Source: Salinimicrobium sp035607535 (GTDB lineage Bacteria > Bacteroidota > Bacteroidia > Flavobacteriales > Flavobacteriaceae). Taken from it: 64,000 nt of DNA. Shown here piece after piece: positions 17,008-26,269 of the stretch (positions within the stretch are counted from its first letter, which is position 1; each line of letters starts with the position of its first letter). The notes beneath the pieces were generated by a model, which ran no database searches, was not told the DNA's origin, and saw only the letters and a program-made list of their open reading frames with translations. A program made the translations under genes and the position numbers. Location: assembly GCF_035607535.1 (NCBI RefSeq), contig NZ_JAYDZX010000017.1, positions 310,001 through 374,000 on the forward strand. The letters run 5' to 3'.

Positions 17008-17494
17008 AAGTTTGTGATGCTGAAACAAGTTCAGCATGACGTAACGTATCCGTCGTCACCCTGATTTTATTTCAGGGTCCTGTTTTGGAGACGCCAGAGA
17101 TGCTGAAACAAGTTCGGCATGACGTTTAGTTTTTTTCGTCACCCTGAAATCATTTCAGGGTCTTGTTTTGGCGACGCCAGAGATGCTGAAACAGTTCAGC
17201 ATGACGTTTCAATCTTTTCGTCACCCTGAATTTATTTAAGGGTATTGATTCGCAAAATTTGAGATTCTGAAACAAGTCCAGCATGACCTTTCCTTCTTTT
17301 CGTCACCCTGAATTTATTTCAGGGTCTTGTTTTGGCGACGTCAGAGATGCTGAATTAAGTTCAGCATGACGTTTCACTCTTTTCGTCACCCTGAATTTAT
17401 TTCAGGGTCTAGTTTTGGCGACGTCAGAGATGCTGAAGCAAGTTCAGCATGACGTTTCCTTCTTTTCGTCACCCTTAATTTATTTCAGGGTCTA
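17008..17494. repeat. Array of about six ~85-bp units with two alternating palindromes
   Basis: Each unit holds a gatgctgaaacaagttcagc palindrome followed by atgacg, then a cgtcaccctgaatttatttc palindrome followed by agggtc, joined by ttttggcgacgycagag. Arms are degenerate (for example one copy has tgctgaattaagttcagca), but pairing is often kept. The array fills the space between rimO and the aldolase gene, which are convergent. The first palindrome recurs at 54294-54613. Confidence 0.85.
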
Positions 17495-17523
17495 AACCTG
17501 GACCTGTATTTCTCCTATTATAA

Positions 17524-17554
17524 GACCTACAAGGTTTTGGAAACCTTGCAGGTC
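17524..17554 (-). terminator. Inverted repeat after the aldolase gene, possible terminator
   Basis: GACCTACAAGGTTT and AAACCTTGCAGGTC pair with one mismatch around a 3-base loop, 7 nt after the aldolase stop. There is no strong T run, so it may be a palindromic repeat rather than a true terminator. Confidence 0.45.
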
Positions 17555-17560
17555 AACTCA

Positions 17561-18619
17561 CTACGCCAGGTCAATTTCTTTGGCCAAATAAACTTCCTGT
17601 ACGCTTCTTAGGATATCTATCCCATCTTTAAGTGGCCGCTGAAAGGCTTTACGTCCCATGATGAGTCCGCAGCCGCCGGCGCGTTTGTTGATCACGGCTG
17701 TTTTTACAGCGGCTTTAAAATCTGAATCTCCTTCAGAACCCCCACCAGAATTAATAAGCCCGATCTTACCCATATAACAGTTCGCCACCTGCAGGCGGCA
17801 AAGGTCTATAGGATGATCTGTAGTAAGGCTCTCGTACATTTCTTTTGAATGTTTAGCAAAGTTGATGTCCCGGAAGCCGAAATTGGTTTCCGGAAGCTTT
17901 TGTTTGATCACATCGGCTTTGATCGTGACACCAATGTGATTGGCCTGCCCCGTAAGATCGGCGGCGGTGTGGTAATCCTTTCCGTCTTTCTTAAAAGCTG
18001 AATTTCGGGTGTAGCACCAGAGAATGGTGGCCATTCCCAGTTGATGTGCTTCTTCAAAGGCTGCAGCTACTTCCTGAATTTGTCGGGTGCTTTCTTCACT
18101 TCCGAAGTAGATAGTAGCACCTATAGCTGTTGCTCCCATATCCCAGGCTTCCCGAACGCTTCCGAAGGGGATTTGATCATATTTGTTGGGATAGGTCATT
18201 AGCTCATTGTGGTTGATCTTTACTACAAAAGGAATTTTGTGAGCATATTTCCTCGCGTGAAGTGCGAGCCCGCCAAAAGTAGAAGCGACGCCGTTACAGC
18301 CGGCTTCAATAGCTAACTTGATAATATTTTCGGGATCGAAGTAGTCTTTGTTCTTATAGAAAGACGCGGCCGCACTATGCTCAATTCCCTGATCTACCGG
18401 TAAAATATTGAGGTAGCCCGTTCCGCTGAGTGCACCGTGGTTGTAGAGCTGCGCCAGATTTTTAAGAACCTGTGGATTCCGGTCACTTTCAGTAAAATTA
18501 TCGACGGTTTCAGGACCCGGCTTCGTAAGTCTTTCCTTCGGAATCTTCTCGCTTTTGTATCCCAGTAGAGATTCTGCTTCATCCCCCAGAAGTTCGGTTA
18601 TCTTGTTTATCTCGCTCAT
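17561..18619 (-). CDS. fbaB: Class I fructose-bisphosphate aldolase (DhnA/FbaB type)
   Basis: A 352-residue TIM-barrel aldolase of the DhnA branch. Motifs include ILPVDQGIEHS, GCNGVASTFGGL, VVKINHNE, GATAIGATIYFGSEES and the C-terminal GLINSGGGSEG with GGCGLIMGRKAFQRP (phosphate binding). The likely Schiff-base lysine is K234 in HIGVTIKADV, which fits the position of the catalytic lysine in the E. coli enzyme. It splits fructose 1,6-bisphosphate to the two triose phosphates in the cytoplasm, or works in the gluconeogenic direction. Length is normal. It is monocistronic as far as can be seen. Confidence 0.94.
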   Translation of the reverse strand: MSEINKITELLGDEAESLLGYKSEKIPKERLTKPGPETVDNFTESDRNPQVLKNLAQLYNHGALSGTGYLNILPVDQGIEHSAAASFYKNKDYFDPENIIKLAIEAGCNGVASTFGGLALHARKYAHKIPFVVKINHNELMTYPNKYDQIPFGSVREAWDMGATAIGATIYFGSEESTRQIQEVAAAFEEAHQLGMATILWCYTRNSAFKKDGKDYHTAADLTGQANHIGVTIKADVIKQKLPETNFGFRDINFAKHSKEMYESLTTDHPIDLCRLQVANCYMGKIGLINSGGGSEGDSDFKAAVKTAVINKRAGGCGLIMGRKAFQRPLKDGIDILRSVQEVYLAKEIDLA

Positions 18620-18718
18620 AGCAAAAGGGTGTTTTGGTTGATTTTTAAGCGTATGAAGCTGAAGTTAAGATTTTTAGCTATAAACCTTAAACAGCAGCTT
18701 CTTAAAATATGTATAAAA

Positions 18719-19393
18719 TCAGCGGTATTTATAGAAGATCCCTTCGTCGAAAGGAGTCCACAAACAAGCGGGAAGCCCGGCTTCTTTTAAACCGTTATTG
18801 ACCCAGGTGTTGCAGGTGTAGAAAGAATTGAGAGATCGCTTTGCGTAGAAGAAGGCATCATTCCGGTTGTAGTGAAGGTCGGGAACTGGCTTTACATTTC
18901 CGGAGAAATCTTTTTGAAAGCTCCATCTTACATATTCCACCAGCCTCATGTACTCATCTTCGGAGACTTTAATGGGAACAGTAGGCTGGTCAAATCTGGG
19001 CATTGTTTCAAACTCAACATGCATGGCCGAAGGAGTAGGAAGAAACACCGCCTGCATGGCTGTGGGAAAAGTGAGATCGTTCCACTGTGGGGTGTTCTGG
19101 TAAAATTTAAGGTCTCCCCACCCAAAAGAAATATACTGGTAATTTCCCCTTTTTGAGAGGGTATATGAAGAATCGATCATTTGCTCCCAATTCATGAATT
19201 CATTCTCCACAGGAAAAACAAAATCTGTATGCACTCCGTTCGTTCGCAGGTAAATAGTAACATCTTCACCTTGTTCCCAGTCGCTGTTCACAGGTATGGC
19301 CGAACCTATTAAAGCTGCAACAAAATACAGCAAAAGAAGGAGCAAAAAAGCGAGCAGGCCTTTGGCAAAGAATTTTATTACCCTTACGATCAT
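18719..19393 (-). CDS. DUF2459/TIGR02117 family protein
   Basis: A 224-residue protein with one N-terminal membrane segment (about residues 8-33, GLLAFLLLLLLYFVAAL) and a soluble domain on the far side. Family signs are IYLRTNGVHTDFVFP, YISFGWGDLKFY and ALHVEFE-like PSAMHVEFE, ending with FYTCNTWVNNGLKEAGLP, a Cys-containing motif conserved in DUF2459. The family is found in many Gram-negative bacteria with no settled function; the N-H-T-D and CNTW motifs suggest a papain-like hydrolase fold, which is inference. It lies 2 nt after the cysteine-desulfurase-like gene. Confidence 0.85.
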   Translation of the reverse strand: MIVRVIKFFAKGLLAFLLLLLLYFVAALIGSAIPVNSDWEQGEDVTIYLRTNGVHTDFVFPVENEFMNWEQMIDSSYTLSKRGNYQYISFGWGDLKFYQNTPQWNDLTFPTAMQAVFLPTPSAMHVEFETMPRFDQPTVPIKVSEDEYMRLVEYVRWSFQKDFSGNVKPVPDLHYNRNDAFFYAKRSLNSFYTCNTWVNNGLKEAGLPACLWTPFDEGIFYKYR

Positions 19394-19395
19394 CT

Positions 19396-20640
19396 TTATG
19401 TTTTCATGAGGAGGAGTTCCTTAAGAGCTGTTTTAAAAATTGCTATCTCCTCAAACGTGTTATAGGGGGCAAAACCAATCCTTATCCAGCCACCGGTGTC
19501 CATCACCGGGAAAACTTCGGCCATGGTGGCCGCATAGAAATGCCCGTCCCCGATGCAGAGGTTGAACTTTTCAGCAAAGAATTCTGTCGCCTCCCTGGAG
19601 TGGATATCCTTGATCTTGAATGCAAAAGTGGGTGTTTTCTTAATGTCATTTCCTGCGCGAAACAGTTCCACTTCAGGAATGGATTGAAGAAATTCCTGCA
19701 GCTCGTTCATAAGCTCCTCTTCATGAGCTTCAATTGCCTTCATACCAAAGCCGAGTTTCTCCCTTCGGGAATTTCCACGGCCAAGGCTTTCAATGAAGCT
19801 TATCGCGCCGCAAAGTCCGGCGATGCCTTCATGATTTTGGGTGCCGGTTTCGAGCTTGTAAGGGATCTCGTTTGGCGCCGGCTGTAGCTTCGGAATTTCT
19901 AACCTTTCAAAAAGACCTTTTTTAATAGCTGCTATTCCCAGGTGAGGACCAAAGAATTTGTAGGCAGAACAGAACAGGATGTCACTTTCCAGCTCCTGTT
20001 TATCGATAAGGAAGTGAGGTACTGCATGAACAGCATCGGCAATGGTGATCGCACCTACGTTTTTTGCAGCTTTAAAGATCCTCTTTGCATCAGTCACAGT
20101 TCCGGTGAGATTAGAGGAGAGGCCTACAGCAACAACTTTGGTCTTAGGGTTGATCAAAGAGTCAAGGTTAGTGAGGTCCAGGGCCAGTTTTTCCTTATCT
20201 ACCGGAAGCCATTTAACAGTTGCGCCCGTCTCTTTGGCCAGGTGGATCCAGGGATCCACGTTTGCACGATGATCGAGTTGAGTGACCAGGATCTCATCTC
20301 CTTCTTCTATTAGCGGTCGCAGAGCATTTGAAACCTGAAAAGCAAGACTTGTCATATTCTGCCCAAAGGCGACTTCCCTGGCAGAACAATTCAAGAGATC
20401 TCCCACCGCCTCCTTTGCTTTCTCCAGCAAAAGATCTGTTTTTTGACTTGTAGAGAAAGTGCCGTGAAGATTTGCCATTCCGGTTTCGATATACTCAAGC
20501 ATCCTGTCAATACAGGATTGTACCATTTGCGTTCCTCCCGGTCCGTCAAAATAAACAGGGAAAACCTGTTCTTTGTTTTTAAAGTTTAGTGCCGGGAATT
20601 GGGACCGGACTTCATCAATTGGAAATTTATTGCTTTTCAT
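19396..20640 (-). CDS. Cysteine desulfurase-like PLP enzyme (TIGR01976 family)
   Basis: A 414-residue class V aminotransferase fold protein. PLP sites visible are FGQNMTSLAFQ (cofactor phosphate), QLDHRANVDPW, ADAVHAVPHF and the lysine K228 in FCSAYKFFGPHLG. The C-terminal GDGHFYAATMAEV is characteristic of the TIGR01976 branch, which differs from IscS/SufS and whose substrate is not firmly known. The start MKSNKFPID at 20640 overlaps the end of the TVP38 gene by 14 nt; a longer frame from 20700 lies wholly in that gene. Co-transcription with the membrane protein and the DUF2459 gene is likely. Confidence 0.9.
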   Translation of the reverse strand: MKSNKFPIDEVRSQFPALNFKNKEQVFPVYFDGPGGTQMVQSCIDRMLEYIETGMANLHGTFSTSQKTDLLLEKAKEAVGDLLNCSAREVAFGQNMTSLAFQVSNALRPLIEEGDEILVTQLDHRANVDPWIHLAKETGATVKWLPVDKEKLALDLTNLDSLINPKTKVVAVGLSSNLTGTVTDAKRIFKAAKNVGAITIADAVHAVPHFLIDKQELESDILFCSAYKFFGPHLGIAAIKKGLFERLEIPKLQPAPNEIPYKLETGTQNHEGIAGLCGAISFIESLGRGNSRREKLGFGMKAIEAHEEELMNELQEFLQSIPEVELFRAGNDIKKTPTFAFKIKDIHSREATEFFAEKFNLCIGDGHFYAATMAEVFPVMDTGGWIRIGFAPYNTFEEIAIFKTALKELLLMKT

Positions 20641-21316
20641 TTTTCTTTCTTTTGTTGTAATCAATGTAAATGTAGATGGCATATAATACAGCGCCGGCAC
20701 CGCCTATCCAGTAAAGACCATTCTCCAGGCGGTCGATGTCGGTGGAAAAGTAACCCACGGCCAATGACAATGGGATCATGCCGGCATAAGTAGCGAACAT
20801 GAACTTTTTATAGTTCATTCTAAAGATTCCTGCAATAAAACTTATAGCATCATTTGAAAAGAAGGGAGAGACCCTGAACAAGATCACCGTTATAAAGCTG
20901 TAATTCTCGATCCAGAATTCCATCTTCTCATATTTTTTATTGCTTATAAAGACCTTTTTAAATCTTTTCCCAATGAAGTAACCTATAGTAGAAGCTATCC
21001 CCACACCTATGAGATTGATCAATACTCCCCACCAAAACCCATAAGCAAGCACCCCAACAATTATAGGTAGCCAGGAGGGAAAAATAATGAGGAACATTTG
21101 TAAAATAATGAAAATAATTATCGCTATAGGCCCCAGTACCCCAAACTGCTGAACGTATTCCTTGATGCGGTCCTGGTCCTCACTTAATAGTATATTCCAT
21201 GCTTCTTCAACCGATTCCTGAAAAGGGGAATGGGTAAAGTAGAGGATGACCAGAAACAAAAGAATTGCACCGCTAATAAAAAAGGAAAGATATTTTTGAA
21301 GAAACGATTTACTCAC
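20627..21316 (-). CDS. TVP38/TMEM64 (DedA-like) membrane protein
   Basis: A 229-residue inner-membrane protein with about six hydrophobic stretches. The central signature is IGVGIASTIGYFIGKRF followed by YSFITVILFRVSPFFSNDAISFIAG, the SNARE-associated/VTT core with the conserved R and the G-x2-I-G-Y-x2-G pattern. The family includes undecaprenyl-phosphate and other lipid transporters, but this member's cargo is unknown. The start codon is GTG at 21316. It is the first gene of a probable three-gene unit running to 18719. Confidence 0.88.
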   Translation of the reverse strand: MSKSFLQKYLSFFISGAILLFLVILYFTHSPFQESVEEAWNILLSEDQDRIKEYVQQFGVLGPIAIIIFIILQMFLIIFPSWLPIIVGVLAYGFWWGVLINLIGVGIASTIGYFIGKRFKKVFISNKKYEKMEFWIENYSFITVILFRVSPFFSNDAISFIAGIFRMNYKKFMFATYAGMIPLSLAVGYFSTDIDRLENGLYWIGGAGAVLYAIYIYIDYNKRKKNEKQ

Positions 21317-21508
21317 TCTGAGGTCGGTTTGGACACAAATTAGAAAAAAAATATTCAGCAGTGCTGCAAGAAGTTCTTAATAAAACTTAAACTTTTATTT
21401 ACATGAGGATGAGTATATAACCTTCTAAAAATGCCATTTTTGACACCTCATTTTAAGGCTTGTAAAGGACACTATTCTTCAGTTTTTTACTTATTGATAA
21501 TTTCGAGG

Positions 21509-21541
21509 TAACATTGGCTTAACATTGATGCAGTTTCTTTG
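21509..21541 (+). promoter_or_regulatory. Putative Pho box and promoter of the phosphate operon
   Basis: TAACATTG occurs at 21509-21516 and again at 21520-21527, an exact direct repeat with an 11-bp step, which is the spacing of PhoB half-sites. It is followed by TTTCTTTG (21534-21541), close to the TAnnTTTG -7 box. The repeat sits where the -33 element would be, as in activator-dependent promoters. The first gene starts at 21564. The assignment to PhoB is inferred from the downstream genes. Confidence 0.55.
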
Positions 21542-21563
21542 CATCGACAAAAATTAAGAGATT

Positions 21564-22763
21564 ATGAAAATTACCTCTGGCTGGCTTACAGCTATAGCAC
21601 TTTTGCTTTCAATTCATTTATACGGGCAGGATATTACAGAAAACAAATTTGGAAAAGGTATTATTAACACAATAGCCTCGGATAGCTCCTACAGTGTGAA
21701 AATGAATGTTAGAATGCAGTCTCTTTTTACCACTAACTGGGGAATTACCGAAGAGGATGGTTTTGGAGATAGTGAATCTGCTTTTCTAATTAGAAGGGCC
21801 CGTCTCAAATTTGGAGGTTTTGCCTACTCTCCACGCCTGGAGTACAAAATAGAACTTGGACTTTCCAACAGGGACATTTCAGGAGCTTCGCCTTTTACCA
21901 GTGATGCACCCCGATACATTCTTGATGCTGTAGTAAAGTGGAATTTCTATAAGAATTTTGAATTGTGGGCTGGACAAACCAAACTTCCCGGAAACCGTGA
22001 GCGCATCATTTCTTCCGGAAGTCTTGAGACCGTTGACCGTTCTCTGGTAAACAGCCGCTTTAATATTGACAGGGATCTGGGCTTACAGTTACACCACGAA
22101 ACTTCTCTTGGAGGTGATTTTATCATGAGAGAAGCTTTATCTGTTGCCCAGGGTGAGGGAAGAAATATCACTACCGGAAATCTTGGAGGATATCAATATA
22201 CAGCCCGACTGGAATTTCTTCCTTTCGGAGATTTTGCAGACTACGCAGGTGCCGACTTTGCTCGTGAAGAAGAACCTAAACTGGCTGTAGGCGTTTCGTA
22301 TGATTTTAATGACGATGCAGTAAAGACCCGTTCCAACATGGGAAGCTATATGATTACTGATGATGGATTTTTTCAAACAGATATTACAACTTTCTTTCTG
22401 GATGCCATCTTTAAGTATGAAGGGATTTCTGCTTTGGCAGAATTTGCACACCGGGATGCAGGTGAAATCTTAGCAATGAATTCTGATAACAGCTTAACAG
22501 GAGCTGCAGTAAATGCCGGTAGTGGATTTAATGTGCAGGCGGGTTATCTATTTCCCTCAAATTATCAAGTACTGGGGAGATATACCAATATTGATCTTGA
22601 TGACACAGTGACTCAGGCGGTTGAAAACCAGTATACCTTAGGGCTTTCAAAATATATCTCAAAGCACAACCTAAAGGTGCAGGCAGATCTAAGTTACCTT
22701 AACATGAACCTGGGACTGGAAGATGACCTTATGTTTAGAATGCAACTTGAACTACAACTATAA
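21564..22763 (+). CDS. Phosphate-selective porin, OprO/OprP family
   Basis: A 399-residue outer-membrane beta barrel. A signal peptide (MKITSGWLTAIALLLSIHLYGQ) is followed by many alternating strands, for example VKMNVRMQSLFTTNW, FLIRRARLKFGGF, RLEYKIELGLSNRD and ELWAGQTKLPGNRERI, the latter two typical of the porin O/P family. The protein ends in LEDDLMFRMQLELQL, an amphipathic strand as barrels require. It starts the operon with the Pst transporter, 10 nt ahead of pstS, so phosphate or polyphosphate uptake under phosphate starvation is the likely role. Confidence 0.9.
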   Translation: MKITSGWLTAIALLLSIHLYGQDITENKFGKGIINTIASDSSYSVKMNVRMQSLFTTNWGITEEDGFGDSESAFLIRRARLKFGGFAYSPRLEYKIELGLSNRDISGASPFTSDAPRYILDAVVKWNFYKNFELWAGQTKLPGNRERIISSGSLETVDRSLVNSRFNIDRDLGLQLHHETSLGGDFIMREALSVAQGEGRNITTGNLGGYQYTARLEFLPFGDFADYAGADFAREEEPKLAVGVSYDFNDDAVKTRSNMGSYMITDDGFFQTDITTFFLDAIFKYEGISALAEFAHRDAGEILAMNSDNSLTGAAVNAGSGFNVQAGYLFPSNYQVLGRYTNIDLDDTVTQAVENQYTLGLSKYISKHNLKVQADLSYLNMNLGLEDDLMFRMQLELQL

Positions 22764-22773
22764 CTACAGAAAA

Positions 22774-23712
22774 ATGAAAAAATTCCTTTTACTTACAGCA
22801 ATAACTGTTTCCCTTGCTTCCTGCGGAAATAACAAAAAAGAAGATGATGGCTCGGCCATAAGCATAGATGGTTCCAGTACAGTGTATCCGGTGACCGAAG
22901 CAATAGCCGAAGAATACAGGAATGAAGCTCCCAGAACCGATATTACTATTGGGGTTTCGGGTACCGGTGGTGGATTTCAGAAATTTGGTAGAGGAGAAGT
23001 GGCTATCACCAATGCCTCCCGACCCATTAAAGAAGACGAAAGAGCTATTGCAGAAAGCAACGGAATCTCTTTTGTAGAACTTGAAGTAGCTTATGACGGA
23101 CTTGCAGTAGTGGTAAACCCTGAAAATGACTGGGTTGATTGTTTTACTGTAGAACAACTTAAAAAGATATGGGAACCCGGTGCCCAGGGAAATATCACCC
23201 GTTGGAACCAGATCGATCCTTCCTGGCCAGATGAGGAAATTCACCTTTTTGGCCCCGGAGTAGCTTCAGGTACTTTTGACTATTTTACTGAAGCCATTGT
23301 TGGGGAAAGTGGAGCCAGCCGTGGAGATTATACTGCCAGTGAGGATGACAACGTATTAGTTCAGGGGGTTTCCGGAGATAAATACGGCCTTGGTTTCTTC
23401 GGTCTTGCATACTATGAGGAAAATGCAGATAAATTGAGAATGGTCGCAGTTGACGGGGGAGAAGGATGTGTCGAACCAACTGCCGAAACTGTTAGCAATG
23501 GCAGCTATGCACCGCTTTCGAGACCACTTTACATATACGTGAACAGTTCTTCTTTAGAAAATCCGGCAGTGATTGACTTTGTAGAATTCTACCTCGACGA
23601 AGCTCCTCAGTTGCTTCAGGATGTGGGATACATTCCTTTGACCGCTGAGGAATACCAAAGAGAAAGACAGAAATTTTCTTCTTTCGTTCAGGAAAACACA
23701 ACTCAGGAATAA
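22774..23712 (+). CDS. pstS: Phosphate-binding lipoprotein PstS
   Basis: A 312-residue substrate-binding protein. MKKFLLLTAITVSLASCGNN is a lipoprotein signal with lipobox LASC. IDGSSTVYPVTEAIAEEY and GVSGTGGGFQKFGRGE are the phosphate-binding loops of the PstS family, followed by ASRPIKEDE, LKKIWEPGA, and FGPGVASGTFDYF (S-G-T ligand loop). A longer frame starting at 22723 overlaps the porin gene and is rejected. The protein hands periplasmic phosphate to the PstCA channel. Confidence 0.94.
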   Translation: MKKFLLLTAITVSLASCGNNKKEDDGSAISIDGSSTVYPVTEAIAEEYRNEAPRTDITIGVSGTGGGFQKFGRGEVAITNASRPIKEDERAIAESNGISFVELEVAYDGLAVVVNPENDWVDCFTVEQLKKIWEPGAQGNITRWNQIDPSWPDEEIHLFGPGVASGTFDYFTEAIVGESGASRGDYTASEDDNVLVQGVSGDKYGLGFFGLAYYEENADKLRMVAVDGGEGCVEPTAETVSNGSYAPLSRPLYIYVNSSSLENPAVIDFVEFYLDEAPQLLQDVGYIPLTAEEYQRERQKFSSFVQENTTQE

Positions 23713-23740
23713 CTTCATTGGGATCTAATTCCCTTAAATT

Positions 23741-24619
23741 ATGAGGAAACTCAAAGAATCGGTTATTGAGAAAGGATTACAAGCCAGTGCCCTTGTAACC
23801 ATCCTGGTGACAGTGGGCATTATCCTTGTCCTTTCCATTGAAGCTATTAATTTCTTTAGCGAAGTTCCTATTACAGAGTTCTTGACAGATACCCAATGGA
23901 CTCCATTATACTCCGATAAACATTTCGGAATCCTGCCTTTGCTTTCCGGGACCTTGCTTACCTCGTTTATCGCAATCCTGTTTGCTGTACCGGTGGGGCT
24001 TTCCATTAGTATCTACATCAGCGAATACGCACCACGTAGTTTCAGGAAAACCATAAAACCTCTACTGGAGTTACTAGCGGCTGTGCCAACTGTGGTTTAT
24101 GGTTTCTTTGCACTAACGGTAGTGACACCATTTCTGCAGACATTCATCCCGTCGCTTTCAGGTTTCAACTCGCTTTCGGCGGGTTTGGTAATGGGGATCA
24201 TGATCATACCCTTTATCTCTTCTTTGAGTGAGGACGCGCTTCACGCAGTACCAAATTCTTTAAGAGAGGCGGCTTATGGAATGGGTTCTACCAAGCTTCA
24301 GAATTCCTTTAGGGTTTTAGTGCCGGCAGCTTCTTCGGGAATAGTAGTGTCAATTATTCTTGCGATCTCAAGAGCTATTGGCGAAACCATGATCGTGGCA
24401 ATTGCAGCAGGACAACAGCCGAGACTCACATTTGATCCCACAGTACCGGTCGAGACTATTACTGCATATATTGTACAGGTAAGTCTGGGAGATGTTCAAC
24501 ACGGTTCCCTTGAATATCGTACAATTTTCGCTGCAGGTATTACACTTTTCATTTTCACCTTCCTTCTTAACACAATAAGTTACAGGATTAGGAAAAAATT
24601 CAGGGAGAAGTATGAATAA
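23741..24619 (+). CDS. pstC: Phosphate ABC transporter permease PstC
   Basis: A 292-residue permease with six predicted membrane segments. The N-terminal part has FLTDTQWTPLYSDKHFGILPLLSGTLLTS, split here as DTQWTPLY and FGILPLLSGTLL, typical of PstC. The permease EAA loop is ALHAVPNSLREAAYGMGSTKLQ, near residue 175. It ends 8 nt inside pstA, so the two are translationally coupled. It forms the membrane channel with PstA. Confidence 0.93.
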   Translation: MRKLKESVIEKGLQASALVTILVTVGIILVLSIEAINFFSEVPITEFLTDTQWTPLYSDKHFGILPLLSGTLLTSFIAILFAVPVGLSISIYISEYAPRSFRKTIKPLLELLAAVPTVVYGFFALTVVTPFLQTFIPSLSGFNSLSAGLVMGIMIIPFISSLSEDALHAVPNSLREAAYGMGSTKLQNSFRVLVPAASSGIVVSIILAISRAIGETMIVAIAAGQQPRLTFDPTVPVETITAYIVQVSLGDVQHGSLEYRTIFAAGITLFIFTFLLNTISYRIRKKFREKYE

Positions 24620-25466
24620 CATCAAGAAGAACAGGATTTTTGACCAACTCTTTAAATTCTGGGGGATCGCCTGTACTTTTTTAGGCCTGGTCCTGTTGAT
24701 CATCTTTATAGGTTCCATTTTCATTGACGGAATTCAAAGGATAGACTGGGATTTTATCACCAACTTACCTTCCAGAAAAGCTGAAAGAGCAGGTATTTAT
24801 ACAGCTCTAATGGGAAGTGTTTGGATCCTGCTTCTCACCACGATTATTGCTTTACCTATAGGGATTGCGGCTGCCATCTATCTCGAAGAATACGCTAAGG
24901 AAAGTAAACTCGCATCTTTGCTGGAGGTTAATATTTCCAACCTGGCAGGGGTACCTTCCATCATTTATGGTTTATTAGGACTTGAAGTATTTGTAAGGAT
25001 ACTACAAATGGGGGCGAGTGTCTTGGCAGGTAGTTTTACTTTGGCATTGTTGATACTTCCCATCGTAATTGTTTCTACGAGGGAGGCCCTCAAAGCCGTA
25101 CCCAAATCTATTAGAGACGCTTCTTTTGCCATGGGAGCCTCAAAATGGCAGACAATTTCAAAACAATTGTTACCGGCCTCTTTTGGAGGCATTCTAACCG
25201 GGATCATCCTGGCGCTGTCGCGTGCAGTAGGGGAGACCGCGCCATTAATTGTCATAGGTGCCTTGGCCTACGTTCCTTTTGCCCCTGCTTCCCCAATGGA
25301 TGAATTTTCGGTCTTGCCAATCCAGATCTTTAATTGGATCTCAAGACCCCAGCATGGTTTTGAGGTCAATGCAGCTGCAGCGATCATTATTCTGCTATTG
25401 ATTACCTTTATTATGAACAGTATAGCTGTATATTTTAGAAACCGCTGGCAAAAAAGATTAAAGTAA
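24612..25466 (+). CDS. pstA: Phosphate ABC transporter permease PstA
   Basis: A 284-residue permease with six membrane segments. PstA signs are FITNLPSRKAERAGIYTAL, then IYLEEYAKESKLASLLEVNI and NLAGVPSIIYGLLGLEVFV, and an EAA loop at ALKAVPKSIRDASFAMGASK. The stop codon is followed directly by the pstB ATG with no gap. With PstC it forms the inner-membrane phosphate channel. Confidence 0.94.
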   Translation: MNNIKKNRIFDQLFKFWGIACTFLGLVLLIIFIGSIFIDGIQRIDWDFITNLPSRKAERAGIYTALMGSVWILLLTTIIALPIGIAAAIYLEEYAKESKLASLLEVNISNLAGVPSIIYGLLGLEVFVRILQMGASVLAGSFTLALLILPIVIVSTREALKAVPKSIRDASFAMGASKWQTISKQLLPASFGGILTGIILALSRAVGETAPLIVIGALAYVPFAPASPMDEFSVLPIQIFNWISRPQHGFEVNAAAAIIILLLITFIMNSIAVYFRNRWQKRLK

Positions 25467-26258
25467 ATGAAAGAAAAAGAAATTATAGATAAATCTCTCA
25501 AGAGAAAACACAAACTTGAATCTAAGGAAGTAAAGGTTTTCTATGATGATTTTATGGCGATCAAAGGGATCGACATGAAAATTAGGGCAAATAAGATCAC
25601 CGCTTTTATTGGTCCTTCGGGATGTGGGAAATCTACTTTTTTGAGACTGTTCAACCGTATGAACGACTACGTTGAGGGCTTTAGAATGGAAGGAGAGATC
25701 CTCATAGACGGTGAGAACATTTACAAAAAGAAAGTAAATGTTGAGCAACTAAGGAAGCAGGTGGGGATGGTATTTCAAAAGCCCAACCCTTTTCCAAAAT
25801 CCATTTATGAAAATGTAGCCTACGGCTTGAAGATTCAGGGGATCAAAGACAAAGCATACCTGAAGGATAAGGTGGAAGACTCTCTTAAACAGGTGGGATT
25901 GTGGAACGAGGTAAAAGAGGATATAAATAAATCGGCCCTTGCTCTTTCCGGAGGGCAGCAACAGCGGCTTTGTATAGCACGTGCCCTGGCTGTAGAGCCA
26001 TCCATTATTCTTATGGATGAACCCACTTCAGCATTGGATCCCATTTCAACTGCTAAAATTGAGGAGCTTATATATGAGCTCAAGGAGAAGTACACGATAG
26101 TGATCGTTACCCACAATATGCAACAGGCAGGGAGGATAAGCGATTACACGGCTTTTTTCTACATGGGCGAATTGATTGAATATGACAAGTCAAAGAAACT
26201 TTTCACCAACCCCGAAAAACAACAGACCGAGAACTATATTACCGGTAGATTCGGATAA
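25467..26258 (+). CDS. pstB: Phosphate ABC transporter ATP-binding protein PstB
   Basis: A 263-residue ABC ATPase. Walker A is GPSGCGKST (about residue 50), the Q loop is MVFQKPNPFPKSIYENV (diagnostic of PstB), the signature is LSGGQQQRLCIARALA, Walker B is IILMDEPTSALDP, and the switch His is in VTHNMQQAGR. It ends with KQQTENYITGRFG, the usual PstB tail. It powers phosphate import through PstCA. Confidence 0.96.
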   Translation: MKEKEIIDKSLKRKHKLESKEVKVFYDDFMAIKGIDMKIRANKITAFIGPSGCGKSTFLRLFNRMNDYVEGFRMEGEILIDGENIYKKKVNVEQLRKQVGMVFQKPNPFPKSIYENVAYGLKIQGIKDKAYLKDKVEDSLKQVGLWNEVKEDINKSALALSGGQQQRLCIARALAVEPSIILMDEPTSALDPISTAKIEELIYELKEKYTIVIVTHNMQQAGRISDYTAFFYMGELIEYDKSKKLFTNPEKQQTENYITGRFG

Positions 26259-26269
26259 ATTTTCCAACT

